This document shows positions 49,774 to 57,378 of a stretch of DNA of 64,000 nt, one piece after another. The notes under the pieces were generated by a model. The model was not told the origin of the DNA. It did not search any database and worked only from the letters and a program-made list of their open reading frames with translations. The DNA is from Amycolatopsis taiwanensis DSM 45107. Its GTDB lineage: Bacteria > Actinomycetota > Actinomycetes > Mycobacteriales > Pseudonocardiaceae. Position numbers and translations under genes: made by a program. Location of the stretch: positions 62,001 to 126,000 of the forward strand of contig NZ_KI912602.1 of the NCBI RefSeq assembly GCF_000519205.1, given 5' to 3'. Position 1 is the stretch's first letter; the number at the start of each line of letters is the position of its first letter.

Positions 49774-50514
49774 CTACGTGGTGAGATCCGATGGGGTGTC
49801 GACGTCGGCTCCACTGCCCAGGTCCGAGCAGTCGACCAGAAGCAGGTCCTCTCGGGTGGCGAGCCAGTCCCGCGCGCCCCGGTCGCCGCGCGCGCTGTCC
49901 GCGATGTCGGTCCACCACCGGCGTCCCAAGAGCACCGGGTGGCCGGGAACCCCGCCGTAGCTCGCGCGCGCCACGACGCCCGGCGACGCGAAGGCGCGTA
50001 GCCGGGAGATCACGTTCGCGTCGATCCCGGGTAAGTCGACGAGATGGACGAGGACCGCATCAGCGGGGGCGCTGTCCCGGGACAGCGCCCGCAGGCCGGC
50101 CCGCAGGGAAGCGCCCATGCCGGTCGCCCAGTCCTCGGCGTACACCGCGATCGACGGGTCGGGCAGCAGCGCGCGGGCCTCGGCGGCCTGCGCACCGAGC
50201 ACCACACGGACGGGGTCGCAGCCGCCGTCGGTCAGCACCCGGAAAGCCCGCCGCAGCAACGGTTCCCCGTCGAGTTCGACCAGTGCCTTCGGCCGTCCGA
50301 ACCGTCGCCCCGCCCCGGCCGCGAGCACCAGCCCCGCGCACCGGCCGGCCCTTTCGGCCGCCCGAACCGGGAACTCACGCGCCTGAACCGAGAACTCAGA
50401 CGCCGGAACCGGGAACTCAGACGCCGGAACCGGGGACACAGGCGCCTGAGACGGGGACACGACGGCCTGGGGCGGGGGCGGGGGCGGGGGGGTCTGGACC
50501 GGGAAGTCAGGCAT
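49774..50514 (-). CDS. MobA-like nucleotidyltransferase (molybdenum cofactor cytidylyl/guanylyl transferase type) with repeat-encoded N-terminus
   Basis: A 246-residue protein whose core starts at about residue 58 with CAGLVLAAGAGRRFGRPKAL, the NTP-transferase motif (LAAGxSxRxGxxK). Such proteins attach CMP or GMP to molybdopterin, which fits the hydroxylase cluster nearby. ATG at 50514 overlaps the IclR stop by eight bases. The first 57 residues are unusual: proline-rich, then heptads (PVPASEF, PVPASEF, SVQAREF) encoded by the 21-bp repeat. No good start exists right before the core, so the extension is probably translated; internal GTGs are alternatives. Confidence 0.85.
   Translation of the reverse strand: MPDFPVQTPPPPPPPQAVVSPSQAPVSPVPASEFPVPASEFSVQAREFPVRAAERAGRCAGLVLAAGAGRRFGRPKALVELDGEPLLRRAFRVLTDGGCDPVRVVLGAQAAEARALLPDPSIAVYAEDWATGMGASLRAGLRALSRDSAPADAVLVHLVDLPGIDANVISRLRAFASPGVVARASYGGVPGHPVLLGRRWWTDIADSARGDRGARDWLATREDLLLVDCSDLGSGADVDTPSDLTT
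50363..50475. repeat. 21-bp degenerate tandem repeat array, copy E (in a coding region)
   Basis: About five units with cores CCGGGAACTCA and GACGCCGGAAC, in the orientation of copies A and C. Unlike the other arrays, it lies inside a reading frame, at the N-terminus of the leftward MobA-like gene, where each unit gives one heptad. The unit length of seven codons means units can be gained or lost without a frameshift. Confidence 0.85.
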
Positions 50515-51298
50515 GGCGGGCTCGGTCGGGGGCGACGGCGAGGTCGGCTTCGATGCGTTTGGCGGCGGCGAGCAGTGGCTGGACCATCTCTTCACGCACC
50601 GACTCCCGCGTGTAGCGGCTCGCGTGGGTCGAGACGTTCACCGCGGCCACCACCCGGCCCCGCCGGTCACGGATCGGCGCGGCCACCGCACGCAGGCCCT
50701 CCTCCAGTTCCTGGTCCACCAGCGCCCAGCCCCGCGCGCGCACCTCGGCCAGCGCGGCACGCAGCGCGACGGGCGAGTTGAGCGTGTGCGCGGTGAGCCG
50801 CTCCAACGGGGTCCGGTCCAGATAGGCCGCGAGCGAGTCCTCGTCGAGCCCGGCAAGCAGCACGTGCCCCATCGATGTGGCGTAGGCCGGAAAACGCGTG
50901 CCGACGTTGATGCTCACGGTCATGATCCGCGTGACCGCGACCCGCGCGACGTAGACGATGTCACTGCCGTCGAGCACCGACACCGAACTCGACTCGTGCA
51001 CCTCCGCGGAAAGCCGCTCCAGGTGCGGCTGCGCGACCTCGGGCAACGTCATGCTGGACAGGAACGCGTACCCCAGTTCGAGCACCCGCGCGGTGAGCGA
51101 GAAGAACTTGCCGTCGGTCCGCACGTAGCCGAGATCGACCAGCGTGAGCAGGAACCGCCGTGCCGCCGCCCTGGTGAGGCCGGTGGCACGGGCCACATCG
51201 GACAGTGTCAGCTCGGGCGTGCCCGAACCGAACGCGCAGATCACCGCGAGACCGCGTTCCAGTGACTGCACGTGATATGCCGGGCGTGTCCCGTCCAT
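50507..51298 (-). CDS. IclR family transcriptional regulator (PcaR-like)
   Basis: A 263-residue IclR regulator. The winged helix is at residues 10-75 (LERGLAVICAFGSGTPELTL, DVARATGLTRAAARRFLLTL). The C-terminal GAF-like ligand domain contains SSSVSVLDGSDIVYVARV and a loop AAVNVSTHASRYT. The length and the helix sequence fit the PcaR/PcaU/PobR group, which bind beta-ketoadipate or protocatechuate and switch on pca genes. It lies 199 bases downstream of pcaC in the same direction and overlaps the MobA-like gene. The most probable target is the palindrome in the pcaI promoter region. Confidence 0.9.
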   Translation of the reverse strand: MDGTRPAYHVQSLERGLAVICAFGSGTPELTLSDVARATGLTRAAARRFLLTLVDLGYVRTDGKFFSLTARVLELGYAFLSSMTLPEVAQPHLERLSAEVHESSSVSVLDGSDIVYVARVAVTRIMTVSINVGTRFPAYATSMGHVLLAGLDEDSLAAYLDRTPLERLTAHTLNSPVALRAALAEVRARGWALVDQELEEGLRAVAAPIRDRRGRVVAAVNVSTHASRYTRESVREEMVQPLLAAAKRIEADLAVAPDRARHA

Positions 51299-51497
51299 GA
51301 CTCAAATGTAACCGTGCAAGGTAGGAGCGCCGTTCAAGGTCCGTGTTGGTGCGCCGGTGAGTGGCAGGCGCGCGGCCGGAGACTTCGCGAACGCGGCTGC
51401 GGGCCGTCCGACCGGCTGGCCGAATGCGCCTTGCCCGGTCACGGTCCGTAGGCGGGTTCGTCGACGCGTTTGGGACAGCACAGCAGGCATGGTCGTT

Positions 51498-51893
51498 TCA
51501 CTCCCGGCTCGCCGACGGCTCGCCCATCTCGGCGAGCGTCCGCTGCGCGATGGCGAATGCGGAGTTGGCCGCGGGTACCCCGGCATAGACGGCGGTGTGC
51601 AACAGCACCTCTCCGATCTCGTCGGCGGTCAGCCCGTTGCGGATCGCCGCCCGCACGTGCATCGCGATCTCGTTCTCGCAGTGCAGCGCGGTCAGCACGG
51701 CCAGGGTGATGCAGCTGCGGGTCTTGCGGTCGAGTTCCTCACGGGTCCACACCGAGCCCCAGGCCGCTCGCGTGATGTAGTCGGAGAACTTGCGGGTGAA
51801 GTCGGTGGTGTTCGCCATAGACCGGTCGACATGCTCGTCCCCGAGCACCTCGCGCCGCACGGCCATGCCCGCGTCGAAAACCTCGTCACTCAT
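51498..51893 (-). CDS. pcaC: 4-carboxymuconolactone decarboxylase
   Basis: A 131-residue CMD enzyme. It decarboxylates 4-carboxymuconolactone to 3-oxoadipate enol-lactone in the protocatechuate branch of the beta-ketoadipate pathway. Typical segments are MAVRREVLGDEHVDRS at the start and HCENEIAMHVRAAIRNGLTADEIGEVLLH, with AVYAGVPAANSAF. ATG at 51893 overlaps the pcaD stop by eight bases. It is a separate protein here; in Streptomyces and Rhodococcus it is fused to PcaD as PcaL. It is the last gene of the pca operon. Confidence 0.94.
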   Translation of the reverse strand: MSDEVFDAGMAVRREVLGDEHVDRSMANTTDFTRKFSDYITRAAWGSVWTREELDRKTRSCITLAVLTALHCENEIAMHVRAAIRNGLTADEIGEVLLHTAVYAGVPAANSAFAIAQRTLAEMGEPSASRE

Positions 51894-52665
51894 GTCCAAC
51901 CGCCTTGAGGTGTTCGATGATCAACCGGCTGAACTGCTCGGGCCGCTCGACGTTGCCCAGGTGCGCGGCCGGGCCGACGAGTTCGTACCGCGCGCCCGGC
52001 ACACCAGCGGCGATCAGCCGCCCGTGCTCAGGTGGCAGGGCCTGGTCGTCCGAGCCCGAGATCACCAGGGTCGGCGCGGTGATGGCCGGCAGGTCCCCGG
52101 TGAGATCGAGGTCCGCCAGCACCTCGCAGCAAGCCGCGTAGCCCGCGGCCGGTGTGCGTGCGATCATCTCCCGCATTTCCCTTGCCAGTTCGGGGTTTTC
52201 CGCGCACCAGGCCGGGGTGAACCAGCGGCCGAGGGCGCCGTCGGCGATTTCCGCCATGCCGTGTGCGCGCACCGTGGCGGCCCGGTCGAGCCACATCTGC
52301 CGGTTTCCGGGCCGCGCCGACGTGCAGCACAGCACCAGGCTGCGAACGCGTCCGGGTGCGTGCCGGCCGAGCTGGATCGCCGTCATGCCGCCCAGCGACA
52401 GGCCCACGAAATGCGCCGAGGGGACGCCGATCCGGTCCAGCAGCGCGACGACGTCCTCGCCGAGTTCGCCGATGGTGTACGGCCCCTCGGGCACTACCGA
52501 CCGGCCGTGGCCGCGTGTGTCGTAGCGGACGACGCGGAACCCGTTGTCCACCAAAGGTTTCACCTGCGGGTCCCACATGTGCAGGTCGCTGCCGAGCGAG
52601 TTGCTCAACACCACGACGTCGCCGTCCTCCGGCCCGTCGATCACATACTGAACCTCGACGCTCAC
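51886..52665 (-). CDS. pcaD: 3-oxoadipate enol-lactonase
   Basis: A 259-residue alpha/beta hydrolase that opens 3-oxoadipate enol-lactone to 3-oxoadipate. The nucleophile serine is in VGLSLGGMTAIQLG (about residue 88), the acid in LVISGSDDQALPPEHG (about 207), and the histidine in VGPAAHLGNVERPEQF (about 236). N-terminal NSLGSDLHMWDPQ is characteristic. GTG overlaps the pcaB stop by four bases (GTGA) and the 3' end overlaps pcaC. It stands in the centre of the pcaIJFHGBDC operon. Confidence 0.95.
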   Translation of the reverse strand: MSVEVQYVIDGPEDGDVVVLSNSLGSDLHMWDPQVKPLVDNGFRVVRYDTRGHGRSVVPEGPYTIGELGEDVVALLDRIGVPSAHFVGLSLGGMTAIQLGRHAPGRVRSLVLCCTSARPGNRQMWLDRAATVRAHGMAEIADGALGRWFTPAWCAENPELAREMREMIARTPAAGYAACCEVLADLDLTGDLPAITAPTLVISGSDDQALPPEHGRLIAAGVPGARYELVGPAAHLGNVERPEQFSRLIIEHLKAVGHE

Positions 52666-54020
52666 TTCTTCTTGTTCTCCTCTGCGTGTGCGTCCAGGGC
52701 ACGTTCGACGAACACCGGCGCGCTGCCCAGGTATCGCGCCGGGTCGAGCAGGTCACGGATCCGCTCCAGGGTCAGGTGCTTGCCCACCGCCTCGTCCGCG
52801 GCGAGCAGTTCGGCCAGGTCCGCCTCGCCGGCCAGCGCCCGCCTGGTGCACGCGCTCACCGCGTCGTGCGCGGCGAGCCGCCCGATCTGGGGCGCCAGTT
52901 CGGTGGTGATGCGCTCGGACAGCAGCGCTCCCCTGGTCACGTCGAGGTTGGCCCGCATCCGTTCGGGGTCCACCACGAGCCGGTCCAGGCTGGTACGCAG
53001 CCAGTGGACCGCGGAACCCGTGCTGCGGAACAACTCCGTGAGCGGGCGCCATTCGGCGTGCCACGCCCCGGCGGCCCGCTGATGTTCCTGCGCCATCGCG
53101 CCGAAGAGGGTGCTCATCAGTCCGGGCGCCTGCTGGGCGGCGGCCAGCGCGGCGATCGCGGCCACCGGGTTCCGCTTGTGCGGCATGGTCGACGACCCGC
53201 CCGCGCCGTCGGCCTCCTCGTACACCTCGGCCACCTCGGTCTGCGCGAGCAGCACGATGGTGCGGGTGATGCCGGCGACGATCCCGCTGGTCTCACCCAG
53301 CGCCGCGGCGAGCTCGGCGATCCGGCTGCGTTCGGTGTGCCAGGGCAGGACGGGCTCGGCCAGCCCCAGCCGGGCACTGAACGCGGTGAGCACGGCCGGG
53401 CCGCGCTCACCGAGGGAGGCCAGCGTTCCGGTCGCCCCGCCGAGCTGCGCCGCCAGACGCACCGAGCGCAGGCGCGCCAGCGCGGCGTCCAATCCGGACA
53501 GCCAGCCGGCCGCGGTCAAGCCGAACGTCACCGGCAACGCCTGCTGAAGCAGCGTCCGTCCGGCTTGCACGGTCGAGGCGTGCTCACGCGCCAGCTCGCC
53601 CGCGTGGTCGGCGCATGCCAGCAAGTCCGCACGCAGCGGTTCGAGCGCCCGCCGGGCGAGCAGCATCGCGGCGCTGTCCACCACGTCCTGACTGGTTGCT
53701 CCAAAATGGACGAACCGGGCGGACTCGCCGCCGGTCTTCGCGGTGATCTCGCGGACCAGCGGCGCGGCCGGGTTGCCGACCCCGACCGACCGCGCGCCGA
53801 TCTCGGCCGCCGTGAAGTCGCCTTCCCGGCAGACCTCGGCGATGCGCTCGGCGTGCTCGCGGGGGATCACGCCCGCGTCGGCTTCCGCCTCCGCGAGCGC
53901 CGCCTCCACGTCGAGCAGTGCCCGCAGCCACGCCGCGTCGTCCACCTCGTCGCGCACGCCTCCCGCGGCCAGCAGCGGATCGAACAACTCCGAAGCAAGA
54001 CGAGGACGTTCACTAGACAT
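52662..54020 (-). CDS. pcaB: 3-carboxy-cis,cis-muconate cycloisomerase
   Basis: A 452-residue member of the fumarase/aspartase superfamily that cyclises 3-carboxymuconate to 4-carboxymuconolactone. The superfamily signature is GSSTMPHKRNP (about residues 268-278), the substrate segment is FGATSQDVVDSA (about 105-116), and the N-terminus has LFDPLLAAGG. The ATG overlaps the pcaG stop by eight bases. It acts between PcaHG and PcaC; all needed partners are in the same operon. Confidence 0.95.
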   Translation of the reverse strand: MSSERPRLASELFDPLLAAGGVRDEVDDAAWLRALLDVEAALAEAEADAGVIPREHAERIAEVCREGDFTAAEIGARSVGVGNPAAPLVREITAKTGGESARFVHFGATSQDVVDSAAMLLARRALEPLRADLLACADHAGELAREHASTVQAGRTLLQQALPVTFGLTAAGWLSGLDAALARLRSVRLAAQLGGATGTLASLGERGPAVLTAFSARLGLAEPVLPWHTERSRIAELAAALGETSGIVAGITRTIVLLAQTEVAEVYEEADGAGGSSTMPHKRNPVAAIAALAAAQQAPGLMSTLFGAMAQEHQRAAGAWHAEWRPLTELFRSTGSAVHWLRTSLDRLVVDPERMRANLDVTRGALLSERITTELAPQIGRLAAHDAVSACTRRALAGEADLAELLAADEAVGKHLTLERIRDLLDPARYLGSAPVFVERALDAHAEENKKK

Positions 54021-54558
54021 CGAAGAATACTGTCTCGTTTGTTCCTTGAAGCCGCACGTCGAACCGGTAACCGTCGTCCGTCTTGGTGGCGACGAGGGTG
54101 CCGCGACGGTCCTCGGGAACCGAGGCGAGCACTCCGTCCGCCGCGTTCGCCGCGGTGTTCTCCGGGAAGTAGATCCGGGTGACCGTCCGGTTCAGCATGC
54201 CCCGGGCGAACACCGAAACGTCGATGTGCGGTGCCTGGTCCTTGCCGTCGTTGCCGGGAACCACGCCGGGCAGCAGGGTCAGGATCGCGTAGTTGCCGTC
54301 GGGATCGGTCGGGCACCGGCCGAATCCCCGGAACCCCTCGACCCGGCCGCGCGGGTCGTCGGGATGGTCGAAGCGGCCCGCGGGATCGGCCTGCCAGGTC
54401 TCGATCAGCGCGTCCGGCACCGGCTCGCCCACCCCGTCGAACACCGTGCCACGGATCCACACCGCGCCGGGTGTGCCTTGGGGCACCACGGTCGGCCCGT
54501 CCTCCCACGGCAACCCGATCGCCAGGTAGGGGCCCACGGTCTGGGATGGAGTCGTCAC
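54013..54558 (-). CDS. pcaG: Protocatechuate 3,4-dioxygenase alpha subunit
   Basis: A 181-residue intradiol dioxygenase alpha subunit. SQTVGPYLAIGLPW near the start and ALIETWQADPAGRFDHPDD (about residues 48-66) are typical; APHIDVSVFARGMLNR marks the fold. The alpha subunit lacks the iron site, which is in PcaH. The GTG start is set by GAGGAGGAC, but that sequence is an exact repeat of the end of pcaH, and 70 bases separate the two genes. Everywhere else in this operon except the pcaF-pcaH gap the genes overlap. Confidence 0.94.
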   Translation of the reverse strand: MTTPSQTVGPYLAIGLPWEDGPTVVPQGTPGAVWIRGTVFDGVGEPVPDALIETWQADPAGRFDHPDDPRGRVEGFRGFGRCPTDPDGNYAILTLLPGVVPGNDGKDQAPHIDVSVFARGMLNRTVTRIYFPENTAANAADGVLASVPEDRRGTLVATKTDDGYRFDVRLQGTNETVFFDV

Positions 54559-54644
54559 TCGTCCTCCTCGGTAACCCGCGGGGCACCCGCACCCGGTCGG
54601 ACGAGCAAGCAGGGGAAAAGATTGTGGCTCACTCGTCCTCCTCG
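54555..54644. repeat. 16-bp direct repeats flanking the pcaH-pcaG gap
   Basis: The minus-strand sequence CGAGGAGGACGAGTGA occurs twice, 74 bases apart (plus-strand 54555-54570 and 54629-54644). The first forms the last codons and stop of pcaH (EDE, stop); the second is the ribosome binding site and GTG start of pcaG. Removing one repeat and the 58 bases between would restore a GTGA overlap like the other junctions, so the segment looks like an insertion or duplication. Confidence 0.8.
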
Positions 54645-55360
54645 AAGACCGAAGCCTCCCGGCCACGTACGACGATGTCGAACTCGAAGCCGAGTGCCCA
54701 GTGGTCGGTGGTACGGCTGTGGTCGTACCGCGAGATCATCCGCTGCCGCGCCTTTTCGTCCGGCACCGAGTTGTAGATCGGGTCCTGGTAGAACAGCGGG
54801 TCGCCCGGGAAGTACATCTGGGTGATCAGGCGCTGGGTGAATGCCGTGCCGAACACCGAGAAATGGATGTGCGCCGGGCGCCAGGCGTTGTCGTGGTTGC
54901 GCCACGGGTAGGCGCCGGGCTTGATCGTGACGAACTCGTAGCGGCCCTCGGAGTCGGTGACCGTGCGGCCGACGCCGGTGAAGTTGGGATCCAGCGGTCC
55001 GGGCCAGTTGTCGCCGGTGTGCCGGTACCGGCCCGCCGCGTTGGCCTGCCAGATCTCCACCAGCGAGTCCGGGATCGGCCGCCCGTCGCCGTCGAGCAGC
55101 CGGCCGTGCACGATGATCCGCTGCCCGAGCGGCTCGCCCTCGTGCTGGCGAGTCAGGTCGTTGTCGAGTTCGCCGATCCGCCCCGGGCCGAGCACCGGGC
55201 CGGTCACCTCGGTCAACTGTTGCGGCAGCAGCACCAGGGGCTGCTTCGGATGCCGCAACCCCGTCGATCGGTAGCCCGGGGAATCCAGCGGCGGATGGGT
55301 GCCCGCCGGATCCTTCCGGTACCGCGGCAGGATCAGCCGGTCACTCGCGGGAGCTGCCAT
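54629..55360 (-). CDS. pcaH: Protocatechuate 3,4-dioxygenase beta subunit
   Basis: A 243-residue iron-binding subunit that cleaves protocatechuate to 3-carboxy-cis,cis-muconate. The iron ligands are visible as the tyrosines in GRYRHTGDNW and GAYPWRNHDN and the histidines in WRPAHIHFSVFG (about residues 153-164). The N-terminal domain has LILPRYRKDP and the ending is EASVFEEDE. ATG is preceded by GGGACAGGG at a fair distance. It follows pcaF by 60 bases. The enzyme is a PcaH/PcaG oligomer in the cytosol. Confidence 0.95.
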   Translation of the reverse strand: MAAPASDRLILPRYRKDPAGTHPPLDSPGYRSTGLRHPKQPLVLLPQQLTEVTGPVLGPGRIGELDNDLTRQHEGEPLGQRIIVHGRLLDGDGRPIPDSLVEIWQANAAGRYRHTGDNWPGPLDPNFTGVGRTVTDSEGRYEFVTIKPGAYPWRNHDNAWRPAHIHFSVFGTAFTQRLITQMYFPGDPLFYQDPIYNSVPDEKARQRMISRYDHSRTTDHWALGFEFDIVVRGREASVFEEDE

Positions 55361-55420
55361 AACCCTGTCCCTTCTGTGTTGTTCAGAACGTGCACCGGCC
55401 ATGACGTCTGGAGCGATGTC

Positions 55421-56596
55421 TCACGCCTCGAGGACGACCGCCAGCCCCTGCCCGACTCCGATGCAGATCGCCGCGAGACCCCAGCCGCCGCCCCGCCGGC
55501 GCAACTCGTGCGCGAGCGTGCCGAGGATGCGGCCGCCGGAGGCACCCAGCGGGTGCCCGATGGCGATCGCTCCCCCGCGCATGTTGACGATCTCCGGGTC
55601 CAGCTTCGGCCAGTCGGCCAGGCACGCCAGCGACTGCGCGGCGAACGCCTCGTTCAGCTCCACCGCGACGAGGTCGTCCCAGCCGATTCCGGCCCGCTCC
55701 AGCGCGATCTCCGCGGCGCGAACCGGACCGATGCCGAACACGTCCGGGTCGACTCCCGCCGCGCCGCGCCCGGCGATCCGCGCCAGCGGCGCCCGGCCCA
55801 GCGCCTCGGCGGCCGCCCGGTCGCCGAGCAAGACGGCCGACGCGCCGTCGTTCAGCGGCGAGGCGTTGCCCGCGGTGATCGTGCCGCCGGACCGGAACGC
55901 CGGCTTCAGCTTCGCCAGTTTGTCCACTGTGGAATCCGGGCGGATGCCCTCGTCACGGGTCAGCTCCGTGCCGGGCACGGGTACGACGTGCGTGTCGTAG
56001 AAGCCCTCGTCCCACGCCTTGGCCGCGTTGAGGTGACTGCGCAGAGCGAACTCGTCCTGCTTCTCGCGGCTGATCTGGTAGCGCTCGGCCAGGCGCTCGG
56101 TGCTTTCACCGAGCGAGATCGTCCACTGCTCGGGCATCTTCGGGTTGACCATGCGCCAGCCCAGCGTGCTGGAGTACAGCGTCTGATTGCCCGCGGCGAA
56201 CGCCTTTTCCGGCTTGGGCATGACCATCGGTGCTCGGGTCATGGACTCCACGCCGCCGCTGACCACCAGCGACGCGTCGCCGGTCTCGATGGCACGGCTG
56301 GCCTGCATCGCCGCGTCCAGGCCGGACCCGCACAACCGGTTGACCGTGCTGCCCGGCACGCTGGTCGGCCAGCCGGCCAGCAGCGTGGCCATGCGAGCGA
56401 CGTTGCGGTTGTCCTCACCGGCCTGGTTCGCGCCGCCCAGCACCACTTCGTCCACTGTGGAGGGATCGAGATCGTTGCGGGCGGCGAGTTCGCGCAGCAC
56501 GTGCGCGGCCAGGTCGTCCGGGCGCACCCCGGACAGCGCGCCACCGTAGCGCCCGAACGGGGTGCGGATCGCGTCGAGAAGGTATGCCTCGGTCAT
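55421..56596 (-). CDS. pcaF: 3-oxoadipyl-CoA thiolase (acetyl-CoA acyltransferase)
   Basis: A 391-residue thiolase giving acetyl-CoA and succinyl-CoA from 3-oxoadipyl-CoA. The active cysteine is in VNRLCGSGLDA (about residue 88), the thiolase segment NEAFAAQ at about 340, the histidine in AIGHPLGASGGR (about 347-358), and the second cysteine in ICIGVGQG. The ATG overlaps the pcaJ stop by four bases (ATGA). The near-identical actinobacterial and proteobacterial gene order supports a pathway role rather than fatty-acid oxidation. Confidence 0.94.
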   Translation of the reverse strand: MTEAYLLDAIRTPFGRYGGALSGVRPDDLAAHVLRELAARNDLDPSTVDEVVLGGANQAGEDNRNVARMATLLAGWPTSVPGSTVNRLCGSGLDAAMQASRAIETGDASLVVSGGVESMTRAPMVMPKPEKAFAAGNQTLYSSTLGWRMVNPKMPEQWTISLGESTERLAERYQISREKQDEFALRSHLNAAKAWDEGFYDTHVVPVPGTELTRDEGIRPDSTVDKLAKLKPAFRSGGTITAGNASPLNDGASAVLLGDRAAAEALGRAPLARIAGRGAAGVDPDVFGIGPVRAAEIALERAGIGWDDLVAVELNEAFAAQSLACLADWPKLDPEIVNMRGGAIAIGHPLGASGGRILGTLAHELRRRGGGWGLAAICIGVGQGLAVVLEA

Positions 56597-57378
56597 TTCG
56601 CTGCCTTCAGCTCTCGGAGGGCCTGCAGTTCGGTCTCGGTCGGGGCGAGAGTACGGGTCAACTCCGGGGAAACCTGCAAATCCCAACCGGTCGCGGCGCG
56701 CACCTGCTCGACCTCCACCCCGGGGTGGACCTGGGTGAGCACCAGCTCGGCGGTGTCCGGGTCGGGCCGGAGCACGCCAAGGTCGGTGATCACCAGGGTC
56801 GGGCCCGCGCCGCGCAGGCCGAGCTGCTCCCGGTCGCCCTTGCCCCGCCCGTGCCCGAAGGAGGTCACGAAATCGACCCGTTCGACGAAACTGCGCCTGC
56901 TCTGCCGGACCACCACGTACACCTCGCGGCAGGACGCGGCGATCTCCGGCGCGCCGCCGGCGCCGGGCAGGCGGACCTTCGGGCGCGTGTAGTCGCTGCC
57001 GATGACCGTCGTGTTGATGTTGGCGAACTTGTCCAGCTGCGCCGCGCCGAGGAAGCCGACGTCGATCCGGCCGGGCTGCAGCCAGTAGTTGAACACCTCG
57101 GGCACGCTGATCACCGCGTCCGCGGTCTCGGCCAGGATGCCGTCGCCGATGGACGCCGGCAGGCGGCCCGGCTTCGAGCCGAGCGTGCCGGACTCGTAGA
57201 TGAGTACCAGGTCCGGCGCGTGGGTGCGGCGGGCGAGGTTGGCCGCCGTGGACGGCAGGCCGATACCGACGAAGCACCGCTGGCCCGCGGAGAGCGCTCG
57301 GGCGGCGGCGATCGACATCATCTCGTCGGCGGTGAAGGCCGGCTCCGTCCGGGTCGGCGCCTTCGTCCCGGTGGTCAT
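56593..57378 (-). CDS. pcaJ: 3-oxoadipate CoA-transferase subunit B
   Basis: A 261-residue beta subunit. The catalytic glutamate is in LVLIYESGTLGSKPG (about residue 72), and GIGLPSTAANLA and VFNYWLQPGRIDVGFLGAAQLD are characteristic. It transfers CoA from succinyl-CoA to 3-oxoadipate together with PcaI. The ATG overlaps the pcaI stop by four bases. The N-terminus up to AFTADEMM is slightly longer than in proteobacteria. Confidence 0.93.
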   Translation of the reverse strand: MTTGTKAPTRTEPAFTADEMMSIAAARALSAGQRCFVGIGLPSTAANLARRTHAPDLVLIYESGTLGSKPGRLPASIGDGILAETADAVISVPEVFNYWLQPGRIDVGFLGAAQLDKFANINTTVIGSDYTRPKVRLPGAGGAPEIAASCREVYVVVRQSRRSFVERVDFVTSFGHGRGKGDREQLGLRGAGPTLVITDLGVLRPDPDTAELVLTQVHPGVEVEQVRAATGWDLQVSPELTRTLAPTETELQALRELKAAK

